A stretch of 64,000 nucleotides of DNA from contig DAISWG010000012.1 in NCBI GenBank assembly GCA_036826475.1, positions 1 through 64,000 on the forward strand, given 5' to 3'. Of the stretch, positions 32,091-40,490 are shown piece by piece. Under the pieces are notes generated by a model. It saw only the letters and a list, made by a program, of their open reading frames with translations, was not told the origin of the DNA and searched no databases. Source of the DNA: Miltoncostaea sp036826475 (lineage in GTDB: Bacteria > Actinomycetota > Thermoleophilia > Miltoncostaeales > Miltoncostaeaceae). The translations under genes and the position numbers were made by a program. How positions within the stretch are numbered: position 1 is the first letter of the stretch; every line of letters begins with the position of its first letter.

Positions 32091-33024
32091 GATCGCCGCC
32101 CCGGCCGCGACCGCGGACCACCTGCTGCTGTTCAACCGGGACGCGTTCCACGACCTGAACCTGCGCCCCGGCCAGTCGGTCGTGCGGATCGACCACCACG
32201 ACGGGGGGCGCCTGGTCGGATCCCTGGTGGGGGTCCGCGACGGCGACGTGGTGAGCTGCGGCCACAGCGCCCCGTTCGGCGGCCCCGACCTGGTGCGCGA
32301 CGCCGAGCCGGCCGCCAACGTCGTCGCGCTGGTGGGCCACGCGGTCGCGGAACTGGAGGCCGACGGCGTCGGCGAGATCCGGGTCAGGGCGCGCCCCGCC
32401 TTCTACTCCGGCTCCGAGACGGCCGTGCAGTTCGCGCTGCTCAACCACGGCTTCCGCGTCGCGGCGTGCGAGCTGAGCTTCCACATCGACCTGGAGCCGC
32501 TCGACGGGATCGACGCGTACGTCGCCGGCCTGCGCTCGCCCGCGCGGCGGGCCCTGCGTCACGGACTGGACGAGCCGTTCGCCCTGCGCGAGGCCGAGCC
32601 GGGGGACGACGGCCTGTGGGACGCCGGCTACGACCTGCTCGCCGCGAACCGCGCCGCCAAGGGCCGCCGCCTGGCGCTCGACGCCGGCTACGTCCGCGCC
32701 GCCCGCGACGCGTTCCCGGGCCGGATCCGCATGGCGGTGCTGGAGCACGCCGGCCGGCCCTGCGCCGCCGCCCTGACCTACCGTGTGCTCCCCGGCCGCG
32801 AGCTGGTCGTCTACTGGGGCGACGCCGGTCACGACCTGGCCCGCTCCCCGATGAACGTGCTCGCCCACGCGATGGTGGCGCGGGCGCTCGACGAGGGCGT
32901 GCGGAGCCTCGACATCGGGCCGTCGAGCATCGATGGGGTGCCCGACCAGGGGCTGATCCAGTTCAAGCGCAGCGTCGGCGCCCGCGAGAGCCTGCGCCTG
33001 GACCTGGTGCGGGGGGCGGCGTGA
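32083..33024 (+). CDS. FemAB/GNAT-like acyltransferase
   Basis: The product is 313 residues. A variable N-terminal half precedes the conserved ELSFHIDLEPLDGIDAYVAGLRSPARRALRHG, AANRAAKGRRLALDAGYVRAARDAFPGRIRMAVLEHAGRPCAAALTYRV, then VVYWGDAGHDLARSPMNVLAHAMVARALDEGVRSLDIGPSS and LIQFKRSVGARE. This is the BioF2-like (PF13480-type) acetyltransferase pattern. Lying after an amino-sugar aminotransferase, it most likely N-acylates that sugar or a nearby glycan; this is inferred from context. Confidence 0.7.
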   Translation: MAEIAAPAATADHLLLFNRDAFHDLNLRPGQSVVRIDHHDGGRLVGSLVGVRDGDVVSCGHSAPFGGPDLVRDAEPAANVVALVGHAVAELEADGVGEIRVRARPAFYSGSETAVQFALLNHGFRVAACELSFHIDLEPLDGIDAYVAGLRSPARRALRHGLDEPFALREAEPGDDGLWDAGYDLLAANRAAKGRRLALDAGYVRAARDAFPGRIRMAVLEHAGRPCAAALTYRVLPGRELVVYWGDAGHDLARSPMNVLAHAMVARALDEGVRSLDIGPSSIDGVPDQGLIQFKRSVGARESLRLDLVRGAA

Positions 33025-33740
33025 GCAGCGCCGCCGGCGCCGACTACTCGGCGATCTACGACCCGGACACCGACTTCGACGCCCGCTACACCATGGCCAC
33101 GGTGCGCCGGATCGCCGAGCGGGTGGCCCCCGGCGACCGGGTGCTGGAGCTGGGGTGCGCCACGGGCCTGATGACCGCCCACCTGGCCGGTCAGGGCGCG
33201 CGCGTGACGGGCGTCGACCGCTCCGGCGCCTACCTCGGCCGCGCCCGCGCGCGGTTGGGCGACCGGGCCACGTTCATCGAGGCGGGCCTTGCGGAACCCG
33301 GGTGGGAGGCGCTCGCCGGCGACGGCTTCGACCACGTGCTGCTGTGCAACCTCATCCACGAGCTGCCCGACCCCGTCGACCTGCTCCGGCGGGCCGCCGC
33401 GCTGCTGGCGCCCGACGGGCTGGTGCACCTCTCCCTCCAGAACCCCGACTCCATCCACCGGCTGGTGGCGGTCGAGATGGGGCTCATCGAGGACGTCCGC
33501 GAGGTGTCCGCCCGGGGCGACCGCTTCGGGACCCTGGGGCTGTGGGGGGCCGACGACCTCGCCGGGCTGGCCCACGCGGCCGGCCTGGGCGTGGTGGCGT
33601 GGGAGGGCGTGATGCTGAAGCCGCTGCCCAACGGGATGATGGCCGAGCTGCCGGAGGACGTGCTGGAGGGGTTCGAGCGGGCCGCACGGCACCTGCCCGC
33701 CCACTGCGCGATGAACCTGCTCGTGCTGGCCCGGGGTTGA
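33021..33740 (+). CDS. Class I SAM-dependent methyltransferase
   Basis: A 239-residue protein from a GTG overlapping the previous stop. Motif I is DRVLELGCATGLMTAHLAGQGARVTGVDRSGAYLGRAR, motif II FDHVLLCNLIHELPDP, and motif III LLAPDGLVHLSLQNPDSIHRL. The C-terminal part ends LPAHCAMNLLVLARG. In this setting it may O- or N-methylate a sugar on flagellin glycan, as in other flagellin glycosylation islands, but the substrate is not shown by sequence. A REP-like element follows directly after the stop. Confidence 0.85.
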   Translation: MSSAAGADYSAIYDPDTDFDARYTMATVRRIAERVAPGDRVLELGCATGLMTAHLAGQGARVTGVDRSGAYLGRARARLGDRATFIEAGLAEPGWEALAGDGFDHVLLCNLIHELPDPVDLLRRAAALLAPDGLVHLSLQNPDSIHRLVAVEMGLIEDVREVSARGDRFGTLGLWGADDLAGLAHAAGLGVVAWEGVMLKPLPNGMMAELPEDVLEGFERAARHLPAHCAMNLLVLARG

Positions 33741-33743
33741 AAT

Positions 33744-33822
33744 GCGTCAACCCGCCGGCCGGAGCAGCACCTCTCTACCCGGGCGCTGCGACCGCGCTTC
33801 GCGCGGTAGGGCCGGCGGGCAA
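33744..33822 (-). repeat. Diverged REP-like palindromic element, copy D
   Basis: A perfect outer 10-bp repeat CCCGCCGGCC (33751-33760) / GGCCGGCGGG (33810-33819) encloses the palindrome CCGCGCTTCGCGCGG and an inner stem GCAGC-G-CC / GG-T-GCTGC around GGGTAGAGA. This is the same plan as copies A-C with changed sequence. It sits inside an operon at the front of the next gene. Confidence 0.6.
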
Positions 33823-33828
33823 CTCACG

Positions 33829-35190
33829 GTGGTCGGGGGCTCGATCGCGGCGCTGGTCGCCGCCGACGCCCGCCTGCGCCGGGGCGGCGCGGTCGACCTG
33901 CTGCTGCCCCGAACGGGCGTGGCGGGCGGCTTCGCCCCGATCGAGGTGGAGGGCCGCCGCCTGGGCCTGGGCGTGCGCCTGCTCGAGATCGACCGCGAGG
34001 ACGCCGCGCCGCCGCCGCCGCTGGCCGACTACGTCGCCGGCCCGTCCGGCCACGTCCCGTTCGTCCGCACCCTGGCGGAGTGGACGCGCGAGCTGGCGGG
34101 CGACGGCCTGCGCGAGGCGGACGGACTGGCGATGGTGGTCGACGGCCGCCTGGCCGACGACATCTACTTCACGGTCGACCTGGAGGGGCTGCGCGCCGCG
34201 CTGCCGGCCGCCGAGGCCGACCGCACCGCGGCAGAGGCCGCCGACGCGCGCCGCCTGGACGGCGACGCCGGGGTGCTGGGCGCGGGGCACGACCTGGGCG
34301 CGTTGTCGCTCGACGACGCCTCGCGCCGCAACCACGGCGCGGCCTTCCACGAGCGCTTCATCGCCGCCATGTGCCGCAAGATCCACCCCGGCGGCGCCGC
34401 GGCCGTGCCCGCCGCCCTGCGGCGCAAGGTGTGGATGCCGCTCTTCCACCCGAGCACGCTGGAGGCCGCCGCCGCGGGCCGGCCCACCGGCTACCGGCCG
34501 CACCGCCCGTTCCACACCGTGGAGCCCGGTGGCGTCGGCGCCCTGGTCGCCGCCCTGCTGGCCCGCATCCACGCCGCCCCCCGGGCCCGCGTGGTCGAGG
34601 CCGGCCGGCTGCTGGAGGCGGCGCCCACCCCCGACGGCTCCCAGGTGCAATTGCGACTCGAGGGTCTCGATCGCACCGTGGGGCGGCCCGTCCTGGGCAC
34701 GAGCCCCGCCGAGCTGTTCGCCGCGGTCGGCGCCGGGTACGACGCGCCCCGCCTGCCGATGTCGATTGCGTGGGCCGAGGTGGACGAGCGCGACGTGCTC
34801 GCGCTCCCCGCGCTGGTGCACGTGCCCGACCCCGAGATCGACGCGTTCCGCATCAGCCCCGGCGACCCGCCCGCCCCCGGCCGGCGCGCCCTGACGCTGG
34901 AGATGCGCCACGACCTGCCCGCGGAGCATGTGGCCGACGCGGTGCGGCGCGCCGTCGTGGCGACGGGGCTCGTCCGCGAGGGCGCCCCCGTCGAGGTGGT
35001 CCACCACCTGGCCGGTCCCGCGATGCCCGACCCCGGCCCCGGGGCGCAGGCGGCGTTCGAGGCCGCGCGCGCGCGGCTCAATGACGCCCGCCTGGATGCC
35101 GAGGTGGTGGGCGGCGCCGCCGCATTCGGCGCCGACTCGTTCAACGAGCAGGTGATCCAGGGCCTGCGGGCCGAGGAGGCCACCCGATGA
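33829..35190 (+). CDS. FAD/NAD(P)-binding Rossmann-fold protein, possible oxidoreductase
   Basis: The product is 453 residues from GTG 33829. The N-terminus is a Rossmann-type nucleotide loop (TVVGGSIAALVAADARLRRGGAVDLLLPR), and the overall plan resembles NAD(P)/FAD flavin oxidoreductases of the amine-oxidase or mutase kind (FAAMCRKIHPGG-like middle, HTVEPGGVGALVAALLARI, LDRTVGRPVLGTSP). I cannot name the reaction. An upstream ATG at 33742, just after the methyltransferase stop, is in frame and would translate the REP-like copy D as a 29-residue extension. The conserved fold begins only after it. It ends overlapping the next methyltransferase. Confidence 0.68.
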   Translation: MVGGSIAALVAADARLRRGGAVDLLLPRTGVAGGFAPIEVEGRRLGLGVRLLEIDREDAAPPPPLADYVAGPSGHVPFVRTLAEWTRELAGDGLREADGLAMVVDGRLADDIYFTVDLEGLRAALPAAEADRTAAEAADARRLDGDAGVLGAGHDLGALSLDDASRRNHGAAFHERFIAAMCRKIHPGGAAAVPAALRRKVWMPLFHPSTLEAAAAGRPTGYRPHRPFHTVEPGGVGALVAALLARIHAAPRARVVEAGRLLEAAPTPDGSQVQLRLEGLDRTVGRPVLGTSPAELFAAVGAGYDAPRLPMSIAWAEVDERDVLALPALVHVPDPEIDAFRISPGDPPAPGRRALTLEMRHDLPAEHVADAVRRAVVATGLVREGAPVEVVHHLAGPAMPDPGPGAQAAFEAARARLNDARLDAEVVGGAAAFGADSFNEQVIQGLRAEEATR

Positions 35191-35918
35191 CCCTCACCCC
35201 CGAGGCGCTCGACCGCTACGCGCGGGAGTACTACCTGAGCGACGAGGTCGCCGACATCGACATCGAGGAGCGGGCCCAGCGCCTCAGCGCCCCCACGGTG
35301 GCGGCCCAGGTGCGGGACGCCCGCCGGGTGATCGACATGGGCTACGGGACGGGGGAGATGGCCCGCGAGCTGCTCGGCCGCGGCATCGCCGCCGAGGTGG
35401 TGGAGGGCTCCCCGCTGCTCGCCGCCCAGGCCCGCGGCCGCCACCCCGGCCTGGTCGTCCACGAGGCGATGTTCGAGACGTTCGCCCCCGGCCCGGTCTA
35501 CGACGCCGTGCTGGCGCTCCACGTGATGGAGCACGTCGACCGCCCCCGCGACCTGATGTCGCACGTCCGCGGTTGGCTGCGCCCCGGCGGCGCGGTGGTC
35601 GTGGTGGTGCCCAACCGCGAGTCGCTGCACCGGCGCCTGGCGGTGCGGATGGCGATCCAGGAGCGGCTCGACGACCTCTCGCCCCGCGACCGCCTGGTGG
35701 GGCACCTGCGGGTGTACGGCCTCGACACGCTCCAGGCCGACCTGGAGGGCGCGGGCTTCCGCGTGGACGCACGGTTCGGCTTCACCCTCAAGACGGTGCC
35801 GAACGCGATGATGCTCGACTGGCCGCCGGCGCTGCTCGACGCGCTCACGGAGATCAGCCCCGAGTTGCCGCCGCAGATGTGCGCCAACATCGGCATCCGG
35901 GCGGTCGCGGCGGCATGA
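35187..35918 (+). CDS. Class I SAM-dependent methyltransferase
   Basis: A 243-residue protein overlapping the previous gene by four bases. It opens with LDRYAREYYLSDEVADIDIEERAQRL. Motif I is RVIDMGYGTGEMARELLGRGIAAEVVEGSPLLAAQA, and DAVLALHVMEHVDRPRDLMSHVRGWLRPGGAVVVVVPNRESLHRRLA forms motifs II-III. It resembles methyltransferases found in surface-glycan and flagellin-modification loci. The ending (ISPELPPQMCANIGIRAVA) is helical. Substrate unknown. The next gene starts within its stop (ATGA). Confidence 0.85.
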   Translation: MTLTPEALDRYAREYYLSDEVADIDIEERAQRLSAPTVAAQVRDARRVIDMGYGTGEMARELLGRGIAAEVVEGSPLLAAQARGRHPGLVVHEAMFETFAPGPVYDAVLALHVMEHVDRPRDLMSHVRGWLRPGGAVVVVVPNRESLHRRLAVRMAIQERLDDLSPRDRLVGHLRVYGLDTLQADLEGAGFRVDARFGFTLKTVPNAMMLDWPPALLDALTEISPELPPQMCANIGIRAVAAA

Positions 35919-37879
35919 CGGCCCTGCCGCGGGTCGCCGCCGCGGGGGCGGCGCTCGCCGACATGGAGCGCAGGATCGCCGCCCTCGCCGCCGCCGGCGA
36001 CGACGCGCTGGCGGCCGCCTGGGCGCAGGTCGCCTCCGACTTCGCCTGGAACACCCCGCCCGGCGCGCTCGCCAGCCCGGCGATCGACGACGCCCTGGAG
36101 GCGATCGGGCTGCGCCAGGTCCCCCGCGGCCCCCGCGCGCCGCGCGGCGACGGCCCGGAGCGGGTCCTGCACGTCATCACCGAGTGCGCGGCCGTCGGCG
36201 GCCACTCGCGCATGGCGTGGCGGTGGATCGGGCGCGACGAGGGGCGGCGGCCGACGCTGGCGCTCACCCGCCACCGCGCCGAGGTGCCCGCGCCGCTGGC
36301 CCGCGCCCTCGCGGCCCGCGGCGGCGAGGCGGTCCACGTGCCCGGCCACGACCTGATCGACCGCGCCCGCGCCCTCGGGGGGCTGGTGGACGCCCACGAC
36401 CTGGTGGTGCTCCACATCCACCCCATGGAGGTCGCGGCGTCGATCGCGCTGGCCGACCGCACGGGCCGGCCGCCGGTGCTGCTCGTGAACCACGCCGACC
36501 ATTGCTTCTGGCTCGCCCCGCGCGTGCCGGACGTGGTGCTGAGCAGCCGGCCCGCCGCCGCCCGGCTGTGTATCGCGCGCCGCGGCGTCCACCCGGAGCG
36601 CTCCGCCCTGCTTCCGGTGCCCGCCGAGCCGGCGGCCGCCCCGCCGTCGCGCGACGAGGCGCGCCGAGCCCTGGGCCTGGCCGACGGCGCCGTCGCGATG
36701 GTCGCGATGGCGTCGCCCTACAAGCTCGCCGCGATCGACGACATCGGCTTCGCCGACCTCGTGGAGCCCGCCCTCGACGCGATCCCCGACGCGACGGTGC
36801 TGGTGGTGGGGCCCGACGACGACGGCGCGTGGGCCGAGGCCCGCGCCCGCACCGGCGGCCGCCTCCGCGCCCTGGGGCGGCTGGACGACCCGTCCGGTGT
36901 CCTGGCCGCCGCCGACGTGTTCCTCGACGCCTACCCCTGCTCGTCGCTCACCGCCGCCCTGGAGGCCGCGGCCCTCGGCATCCCGGTGGTCTCGTACGCC
37001 CCGCCCCGCCCGCAGGCGGCGACGTACGACATCGACGAGCCCGCCCTCGCGGGGGTCCACGTGGTGGCGCGCACCCCCGGGGCCCACCTCGACGCGCTGG
37101 GCCGCCTGGCCGCCGACCCCGCGGCCCGTGCCGACCTGGGCGCCCGCACCGCGGCCGCCGCCGCCGCGCTCCACGACCGCCCCCGCTGGCGCGCCGACCT
37201 GGAGGCCGCCTACGCCCGCGCCCGCGCCGCGGCCGCCGCCGGTCCCCTGCCGGGCCGTCCGCCGGTCGCCGACGCCGGCACCGCCCACGAGGACGCGTTC
37301 CTGGACGCGCTGCACGCGGCGTCCGGGCTCACGCTCACCCCCGCCGCGGCGCTGCTGCGCAACGGCGACGCCTTCCCGTGCGACCCCCGCCGCGGCCTGT
37401 CCGTCGTCGTGCACTGCCGCGACGACGCCGACGGGCTCATGCGCGCGCTGGGCTCGGCGGTGGAGACGTGCGCCCACCTCGACGAGGTCGAGGCGATCGT
37501 CATCGACGACGCCTCCGGCCCGGCCACGGCGGACGTCATCGACGGGCTCCGCAGCGACGTGCGCGTGGTCCGCAACGCCGCACCCCTCGGACCGCAGGCG
37601 TCGTTCGCCGCGGCCCTCGACGTCGCCGAGGGGCAGGCGGCGCTGCTCATGACCAGCGACGTCGTCCTGCTCCCCGGTTGGCTCGACCCCCTGGCCGCCG
37701 CGCTCGCCCGGCCCGGGGTGAGCGGCGTCGCGCCGACGGTGCTCCGGGGCACGGGCCGCGAGGTGTGCGTCCTGACGTCCGTCGCGTCGGCGCGCGCCGG
37801 CGCCGCCGTGGTCGCCCTGTCCGTCCCCGACTCGGCGGTGCGCGCGGCGCCCGCCGGCGCCATGGAGGCCGTCGCATGA
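35915..37879 (+). CDS. Large glycosyltransferase: GT4-like module plus GT2-like C-terminal module
   Basis: The product is 654 residues. After a helical start, the GT-B part runs from about residue 90 (RVLHVITECAAVGGHSRMAWRWI) to about 435, including VVLHIHPMEVAASIAL, AMVAMASPYKLAAIDDIGFADLVEPAL, and FLDAYPCSSLTAALEAAALGIPVVSYAPPR. The C-terminal ~165 residues resemble a short GT2 fold (LSVVVHCRDDADGLMRALGSAVE, AIVIDDASG, ALLMTSDVVLLPGWLDPLAAAL) that stops before the usual GT2 end, so the second module may be truncated. A role in building a surface glycan fits the operon. Confidence 0.75.
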   Translation: MTALPRVAAAGAALADMERRIAALAAAGDDALAAAWAQVASDFAWNTPPGALASPAIDDALEAIGLRQVPRGPRAPRGDGPERVLHVITECAAVGGHSRMAWRWIGRDEGRRPTLALTRHRAEVPAPLARALAARGGEAVHVPGHDLIDRARALGGLVDAHDLVVLHIHPMEVAASIALADRTGRPPVLLVNHADHCFWLAPRVPDVVLSSRPAAARLCIARRGVHPERSALLPVPAEPAAAPPSRDEARRALGLADGAVAMVAMASPYKLAAIDDIGFADLVEPALDAIPDATVLVVGPDDDGAWAEARARTGGRLRALGRLDDPSGVLAAADVFLDAYPCSSLTAALEAAALGIPVVSYAPPRPQAATYDIDEPALAGVHVVARTPGAHLDALGRLAADPAARADLGARTAAAAAALHDRPRWRADLEAAYARARAAAAAGPLPGRPPVADAGTAHEDAFLDALHAASGLTLTPAAALLRNGDAFPCDPRRGLSVVVHCRDDADGLMRALGSAVETCAHLDEVEAIVIDDASGPATADVIDGLRSDVRVVRNAAPLGPQASFAAALDVAEGQAALLMTSDVVLLPGWLDPLAAALARPGVSGVAPTVLRGTGREVCVLTSVASARAGAAVVALSVPDSAVRAAPAGAMEAVA

Positions 37880-39129
37880 TGAACGCCTGCACGATCGTGG
37901 CCCGCAACTACCTGGCCCAGGCGTCCGCCCTGGCGGACTCCTTCGTGGAGGCGAACCCCGAGGGGGCGTTCACGATCTTCGCGATCGACCTCGGCGACGA
38001 GCACATCGGATCGGACGACCCGCGCGTGCGCGTCGTGGGGCCCGAGGGCGCCGGCCTCGACCCCGACGAGTTCCACCGGATGGCGGCGATCTACGACGTG
38101 GTGGAGCTCGCGACCGCGGTGAAGCCCTTCCTGCTGCGGCACCTGCTGCGGGAGGGCGGGGAGCCCGTCACGTACCTCGACCCCGACATCCTGGTGTTCC
38201 GGCCCCTCGACGGCATCGAGCGGCTCGCCCGGGACCACGACATCGTGCTGACGCCCCACACGTCGGTGCCGCTGCCGGACGACGGCTTCCCGCCCGGCGA
38301 GGTGGCGTTCCTGGAGGCCGGCGTCTTCAACCTCGGGTTCATCGCCGTGGGCGGCGGCGCGGTCCCGTTCCTGGACTGGTGGGCGGAGCGGCTGTCGCGG
38401 CGCTGCCTGGTCGCCACCGCCCAGCACCTGTTCGTCGACCAGAAGTGGATCGATCTCGTGCCCTGCTACTTCCGCCACCACGTCCTGCGCGACCCGGCGG
38501 TGAACGTCGCGTACTGGAACCTGCCGGTGCGGACGCTGGAGCAGCGCGACGGCGGATGGCTCGTGGACGGCGAGCCGCTGGTCTTCTTCCATTTCAGCGG
38601 CTACGACCCGGCCAAACCCCACCTGCTGAGCAAGTACCAGGGACCGAACCCCCGGATCCGGCTCGACGAGCACCCCGCGCTGAAGGCGATCTGCGACATG
38701 TACGCCGCCCGCCTGGAGGAGCGCGGCCACGCCGCGCTGCGCCGCTCGGGCTACGGATTCGCCGAGCTTCCGTCCGGGATGCCGCTCGACGCCCGAACCC
38801 GCGCCGTCTACCGGCGCAGCCTCGTGGCCTGCGAGACGGCGGGCGCCGAGCCGCCGCCGAACCCGTTCGCCGCCGGCGGCGACGGGGCGTTCATCGACTG
38901 GCTCGCCTCGCCCGCCGGCGACCCGGCCGACTGGGGCGGCCTGTCGGTGCTCGGTGCGTCCGCGTGGATCACCGAGCCGGGCGTGCGCGATGCGTTCCCC
39001 CGCGTCCCGGGCCCGGACGCCGACCGCCTCCTCGAGTGGCTCGAGGAGGGCGGCGCGCGTCAGCTGGGGATGGCCACGTGGCTGTGCCGCGGCCGGGTGG
39101 GGGGCGGGGCGGTGCCCGCCCCCCGGTAG
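37876..39129 (+). CDS. Glycosyltransferase (GT-A, GT8-like) with DPD motif
   Basis: A 417-residue protein overlapping the previous gene by four bases (a second ATG lies one codon in). It begins with NACTIVARNYLAQASALADSFVEANP. The metal-binding signature is VTYLDPDILVFRPLDG near residue 97, followed by FNLGFIAVGGGAVPFLDWWAERLSRRCLV, LFVDQKWIDLVPCYF, VAYWNLPVRTLEQRDG and LVFFHFSGYDPAKPHLLSKYQ. This is a known bacterial surface-glycan transferase type with a GT-A fold. It is the last gene of the fdtA operon and ends four bases from a convergent gene. Confidence 0.85.
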   Translation: MMNACTIVARNYLAQASALADSFVEANPEGAFTIFAIDLGDEHIGSDDPRVRVVGPEGAGLDPDEFHRMAAIYDVVELATAVKPFLLRHLLREGGEPVTYLDPDILVFRPLDGIERLARDHDIVLTPHTSVPLPDDGFPPGEVAFLEAGVFNLGFIAVGGGAVPFLDWWAERLSRRCLVATAQHLFVDQKWIDLVPCYFRHHVLRDPAVNVAYWNLPVRTLEQRDGGWLVDGEPLVFFHFSGYDPAKPHLLSKYQGPNPRIRLDEHPALKAICDMYAARLEERGHAALRRSGYGFAELPSGMPLDARTRAVYRRSLVACETAGAEPPPNPFAAGGDGAFIDWLASPAGDPADWGGLSVLGASAWITEPGVRDAFPRVPGPDADRLLEWLEEGGARQLGMATWLCRGRVGGGAVPAPR

Positions 39130-39133
39130 GCCG

Positions 39134-39376
39134 TCAGGCGGCCGAGGCCGTCAGGGTCCGCTCGGCGAGCGCCTCGAGCGGCTCCGGCCGGCCGCTGATG
39201 TTCCAGAGCACCGTGCAGAGGGTGTCGAAGCGCACGCGGTCGTCGTGGCGCATCGACTTGGTCTTCCTGCGCGTCCTGCCCCCGTCGGTGATGTGGGTGT
39301 CGAGCAGCAGCTCGCGTCGCGCCTCGTCCAGCATCCATCGGACGGTGTCGAGGGGGTCGTAGGCGGCGTCGGTCAT
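39134..39376 (-). CDS. Small hypothetical protein
   Basis: The product is 80 residues from the ATG at 39376: mainly helical, charged, with a Thr/Arg-rich central stretch (THITDGGRTRRKTKSMRHDDRVRFDTLCTVLWNISGRPEPLEALAERT). There is no signal, membrane helix or recognised family. A plausible -10 (TACCGT) lies about 65 bases upstream on the minus strand. Its leader contains a perfect 7-bp hairpin (CCGCCGA-TCGAT-TCGGCGG, 39416-39434). It is convergent with the glycosyltransferase gene. Confidence 0.55.
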   Translation of the reverse strand: MTDAAYDPLDTVRWMLDEARRELLLDTHITDGGRTRRKTKSMRHDDRVRFDTLCTVLWNISGRPEPLEALAERTLTASAA

Positions 39377-39509
39377 CGGCGTCTCCGTGGTGCGTGATGT
39401 GGGCGTCCGGGAGCGCCGCCGATCGATTCGGCGGGCCCAACGGTAGCCTGCTCCGACGCGGATCGCGACCTGCCGCCGCGGCCCGCCCTACGCCGGGATC
39501 AGCCCGCGT

Positions 39510-40070
39510 TCAGACCTCGTCCTCGTCGTCATCGTCGTCGTCGGGCTCCTCGACGTCCTCGAGGGAGATCTCCTCGACCTCGTCGGCCAGCGCGGCGGCG
39601 GGAGCCACGTCCTCCTCGGGCTCGCTCTCGTCCTCCTCGTCGTCCTGGGCGGCGGCCTCCGCGTCGGTGGCCTCGCCCTCGAGCACCTGCGCGAGCGCGG
39701 GCGTGAGGTTGGCGCCGTCGTCGTCGCCGTCGCCCACGACGTCGTCGTCGTCGCCGAGGGTCTCGATGAGCAGCGGGTCGGTCTCCATGTCGTCCAGCTC
39801 GATCAGCTGGGTCTCGTCGGCGGTGCCCTCCGGGTCCCAGCGGACCTTCACCTCGCCGTCCAGGATCTCGGCCTCGGCGAGCGCGACGGGGTCGCGCGAG
39901 GTGAGCTCACCCGGCGCGGGCGGCGGCGCGGCCTCGGCACGCAGCTCCGCCGGGTCGGCGGTGAGCCACAGCGTGATCTGCCGTGCCCGCTTCGCGACGG
40001 CGTGGACCAGCGCGTACCGCGATCCATCCACGTGCTGGAGCGACTGGTCCAAGCGACGTCCGTACAGCAT
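39510..40070 (-). CDS. rpoZ: RNA polymerase omega-like protein (RpoZ) with a long acidic tail
   Basis: The product is 186 residues. The ATG at 40070 is chosen because GGGGAGGT lies five bases upstream. Residues 1-35 match the omega core: DQSLQHVDGSRYALVHAVAKRARQI. A region about 60-80 (SRDPVALAEAEILDGEV) aligns with the second omega helix. From about residue 90 on, the chain is extremely acidic and Asp/Glu-rich (ending EEPDDDDDDEDEV), far beyond the normal 70-110 residue omega. If it is omega, it helps assemble and stabilise RNA polymerase; the tail is unusual. It is divergent from csrA with a 108-base shared region. Confidence 0.6.
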   Translation of the reverse strand: MLYGRRLDQSLQHVDGSRYALVHAVAKRARQITLWLTADPAELRAEAAPPPAPGELTSRDPVALAEAEILDGEVKVRWDPEGTADETQLIELDDMETDPLLIETLGDDDDVVGDGDDDGANLTPALAQVLEGEATDAEAAAQDDEEDESEPEEDVAPAAALADEVEEISLEDVEEPDDDDDDEDEV

Positions 40071-40178
40071 CCGACCTCCCCGGCGGTTCATGGCAAGCAA
40101 CAGCGCGACCGGACATACTAGCGCCAACGCGGATGTGCTCTCACCCGACCCGCGTAATGGCGCAAGGAGGCCTCCTGG

Positions 40179-40421
40179 ATGCTGGTGCTCACCCGCAAGG
40201 CCAACCAGAGCATCATGATCGGCGACACCATCGAGGTGTCGGTGCTCTCTGTGCTCGGAGAGAAGGTCCGCCTGGGGATCCAGGCGCCGCGCGACGTCCC
40301 CGTGTTCCGCAAGGAGGTCTTCCTGGAGATCCAGGCGCAGAACCTCGAGGCGGCGGAGTCCAGCAAGGAGGCGCTCGACCAGGCGCTCGGCATGATGGGC
40401 GACGCCGACGACGGTCGCTAG
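40179..40421 (+). CDS. csrA: Carbon storage regulator CsrA (translational repressor)
   Basis: An 80-residue protein with the CsrA fold: MLVLTRKANQSIMIGDTIEVSVLSVLGEKVRLGIQAPRDVPVFRKEVFLEIQ, including the RNA-contacting Leu4, Arg6 and VPVFRKE strand 5. The last ~25 residues (EAAESSKEALDQALGMMGDADDGR) are a longer acidic tail than in enteric CsrA. It binds GGA motifs in mRNA leaders and blocks ribosomes. The strong SD AAGGAGG lies 10 bases upstream. It sits 167 bases before flagellin 2, whose leader carries three GGA-loop hairpins. Confidence 0.96.
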   Translation: MLVLTRKANQSIMIGDTIEVSVLSVLGEKVRLGIQAPRDVPVFRKEVFLEIQAQNLEAAESSKEALDQALGMMGDADDGR

Positions 40422-40446
40422 ACCGGTACGAATCTCTACACGGGGC

Positions 40447-40474
40447 TCAAGCGCGCCCCCGCGAGCGCCGATGA
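40447..40474 (+). promoter_or_regulatory. FliA/SigD-type promoter of flagellin 2
   Basis: CTCAAG (TCAAG at 40447-40451), 15 bases, then GCCGATGA at 40467-40474. This is the closest match to the shared consensus. It gives a flagellin leader of about 105 bases. Confidence 0.75.
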
Positions 40475-40490
40475 GGATGCCGAGCGCGTA

